7,750 nucleotides of DNA, from assembly GCA_014879435.1 (NCBI GenBank), contig JACSSB010000314.1:1-7750 (forward strand), read 5' to 3'. Made by a program: the position numbers and the translations under genes. This document shows positions 7,016 through 7,750 of this stretch, in pieces. The notes under the pieces are model-generated. The model was not told where the DNA came from. It was given only the letters and a program-made list of their open reading frames with translations, and did no database searches. The DNA comes from Phycisphaerales bacterium. GTDB taxonomy: Bacteria > Pseudomonadota > Gammaproteobacteria > Competibacterales > Competibacteraceae. How positions within the stretch are numbered: position 1 is the first letter of the stretch; every line of letters begins with the position of its first letter.

Positions 7016-7072
7016 CCACTCTTGTCCACCAACACGAACCAGAATCAACCCAACACTACCCAACAATTACAC

Positions 7073-7750
7073 ATGCCCGCTATCCTGCTCTCAACCCTAA
7101 ACGCTCGCTACTTCCATGCTTCGCTTGGACTACGCTATCTGCTGGCCAATCTAGGCGAGCTACAAGCAGATGCCGCGATCCGCGAATTCATCATTAGCCA
7201 ACGGCCGCTGGACATCGCCGAGGCGCTGCTGGCTGAACAACCGCGCCTGATCGGCTTTGGCGTTTATATTTGGAACGTGGTGGAAACCACTCAGGTGGTG
7301 GCTTTACTGAAACGGGTGCGACCGGAATTGATCGTGGTGCTCGGCGGTCCAGAGGTCAGTCATGAATGGGATCGGCAACCGATCGTCGAACTGGCCGACT
7401 ATCTCATCACTGGACCGGGAGACTTGGCCTTTGCTCGTCTGTTCCGGGAAATCAGCGCTGGGAACCCACCGACCGAAAAGCTCATCATCGCCGATTCACC
7501 ACCGCTGGATCGCCTGCAATTGCCGTATCGGCTCTATAACGATGAGGATATCGCCCGCCGATTGATCTATGTCGAAGCCTCGCGTGGCTGTCCGTTCAAG
7601 TGCGAGTTCTGCTTATCTGCGTTGGACAAGACCTCATGGCCGTTTCCATTGGAACCGTTTCTGGCCGAACTGCAAACGCTGTATCAACGCGGCGTTCGTC
7701 ATTTTAAGTTTGTCGATCGCACCTTCAATCTGAACATCAAGACCTGCGCA
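7073..7750 (+). CDS. B12-binding domain radical SAM protein (5' part; continues beyond window)
   Basis: The visible 226 residues start an iron-sulfur enzyme of the COG1032 type that cleaves S-adenosylmethionine; the substrate is unknown. The N-terminal part (about 1-135) is a cobalamin-binding-like Rossmann domain, with SLGLRYLLANLG at 17-28, GFGVYIWN at 61-68 and VLGGPEVS at 89-96. No DxHxxG base-off motif is seen, as is common in this group. The radical SAM domain starts near 165, with the cluster motif GCPFKCEFC (Cys173, Cys177, Cys180; CxxxCxxC), followed by FKFVDRTFNL at 211-220. Members usually have several hundred residues and often end in a DUF4080-type domain, which would lie outside the window. 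The 50 bases before the ATG are rich in A and C, with no Shine-Dalgarno site, so translation may be weak or may rely on an unstructured leader. The start fits the family N-terminus. Confidence 0.88.
   Translation, partial: MPAILLSTLNARYFHASLGLRYLLANLGELQADAAIREFIISQRPLDIAEALLAEQPRLIGFGVYIWNVVETTQVVALLKRVRPELIVVLGGPEVSHEWDRQPIVELADYLITGPGDLAFARLFREISAGNPPTEKLIIADSPPLDRLQLPYRLYNDEDIARRLIYVEASRGCPFKCEFCLSALDKTSWPFPLEPFLAELQTLYQRGVRHFKFVDRTFNLNIKTCA

Noticed and set aside
6965..7066. N-terminal extension of pdxH to the ATG at 7066
   Set aside because: The added 34 residues are not part of the PdxH family and would be encoded across the -10 element.

Overview
The window holds five protein genes on both strands, two of them cut by the window edges, and reads like ordinary chromosomal DNA of a proteobacterium. 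A gammaproteobacterium is my best guess, from the type of Pat, PdxH and MobA and the moderately high GC of the genes. This is inference from gene content; there is no rRNA or other direct marker. I see no insertion sequence, CRISPR array, tRNA or phage gene.

Layout. Positions 1-515 (minus strand) carry most of mobA (molybdenum cofactor guanylyltransferase), running off the left edge. Positions 569-3265 (minus) carry an 898-residue Pat/YfiQ-type protein lysine acetyltransferase, just upstream of mobA on the same strand. Across a divergent intergenic region follows an AMP-forming acetyl-CoA synthetase of the AcsA type (3450-5210, plus), then a stand-alone acyl carrier protein (5396-5659, plus). 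A 660-base stretch without a convincing gene (5660-6319) contains a strong hairpin and a perfect 12-bp palindrome. pdxH (6320-6964, minus) and the start of a B12-binding-type radical SAM gene (7073-7750, plus, cut by the right edge) are divergent and share a small region with a symmetric -10 element.

How the genes fit together. The centre is an acetyl-CoA control module. AcsA should make acetyl-CoA from acetate, ATP and CoA. Its catalytic lysine lies in the PKTRSGK motif, which is the site acetylated by Pat in Salmonella. Pat is encoded back to back with it, so an enzyme and its probable inhibitor share one regulatory region. Pat here keeps the catalytic glutamate of its GNAT domain but lacks the histidine motif of active ADP-forming acyl-CoA synthetases, as in known Pat proteins. 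The acyl carrier protein after acsA is the least explained member: acetyl-CoA synthetases do not normally need one, so a dedicated acyl-transfer partner, or acylation of the carrier, is possible.

The most useful points for follow-up are the pat/acsA/acp module, the unexplained 185-base acsA-acp gap with an open coding-like frame, the symmetric promoter between pdxH and the radical SAM gene, and the unassigned radical SAM enzyme itself.
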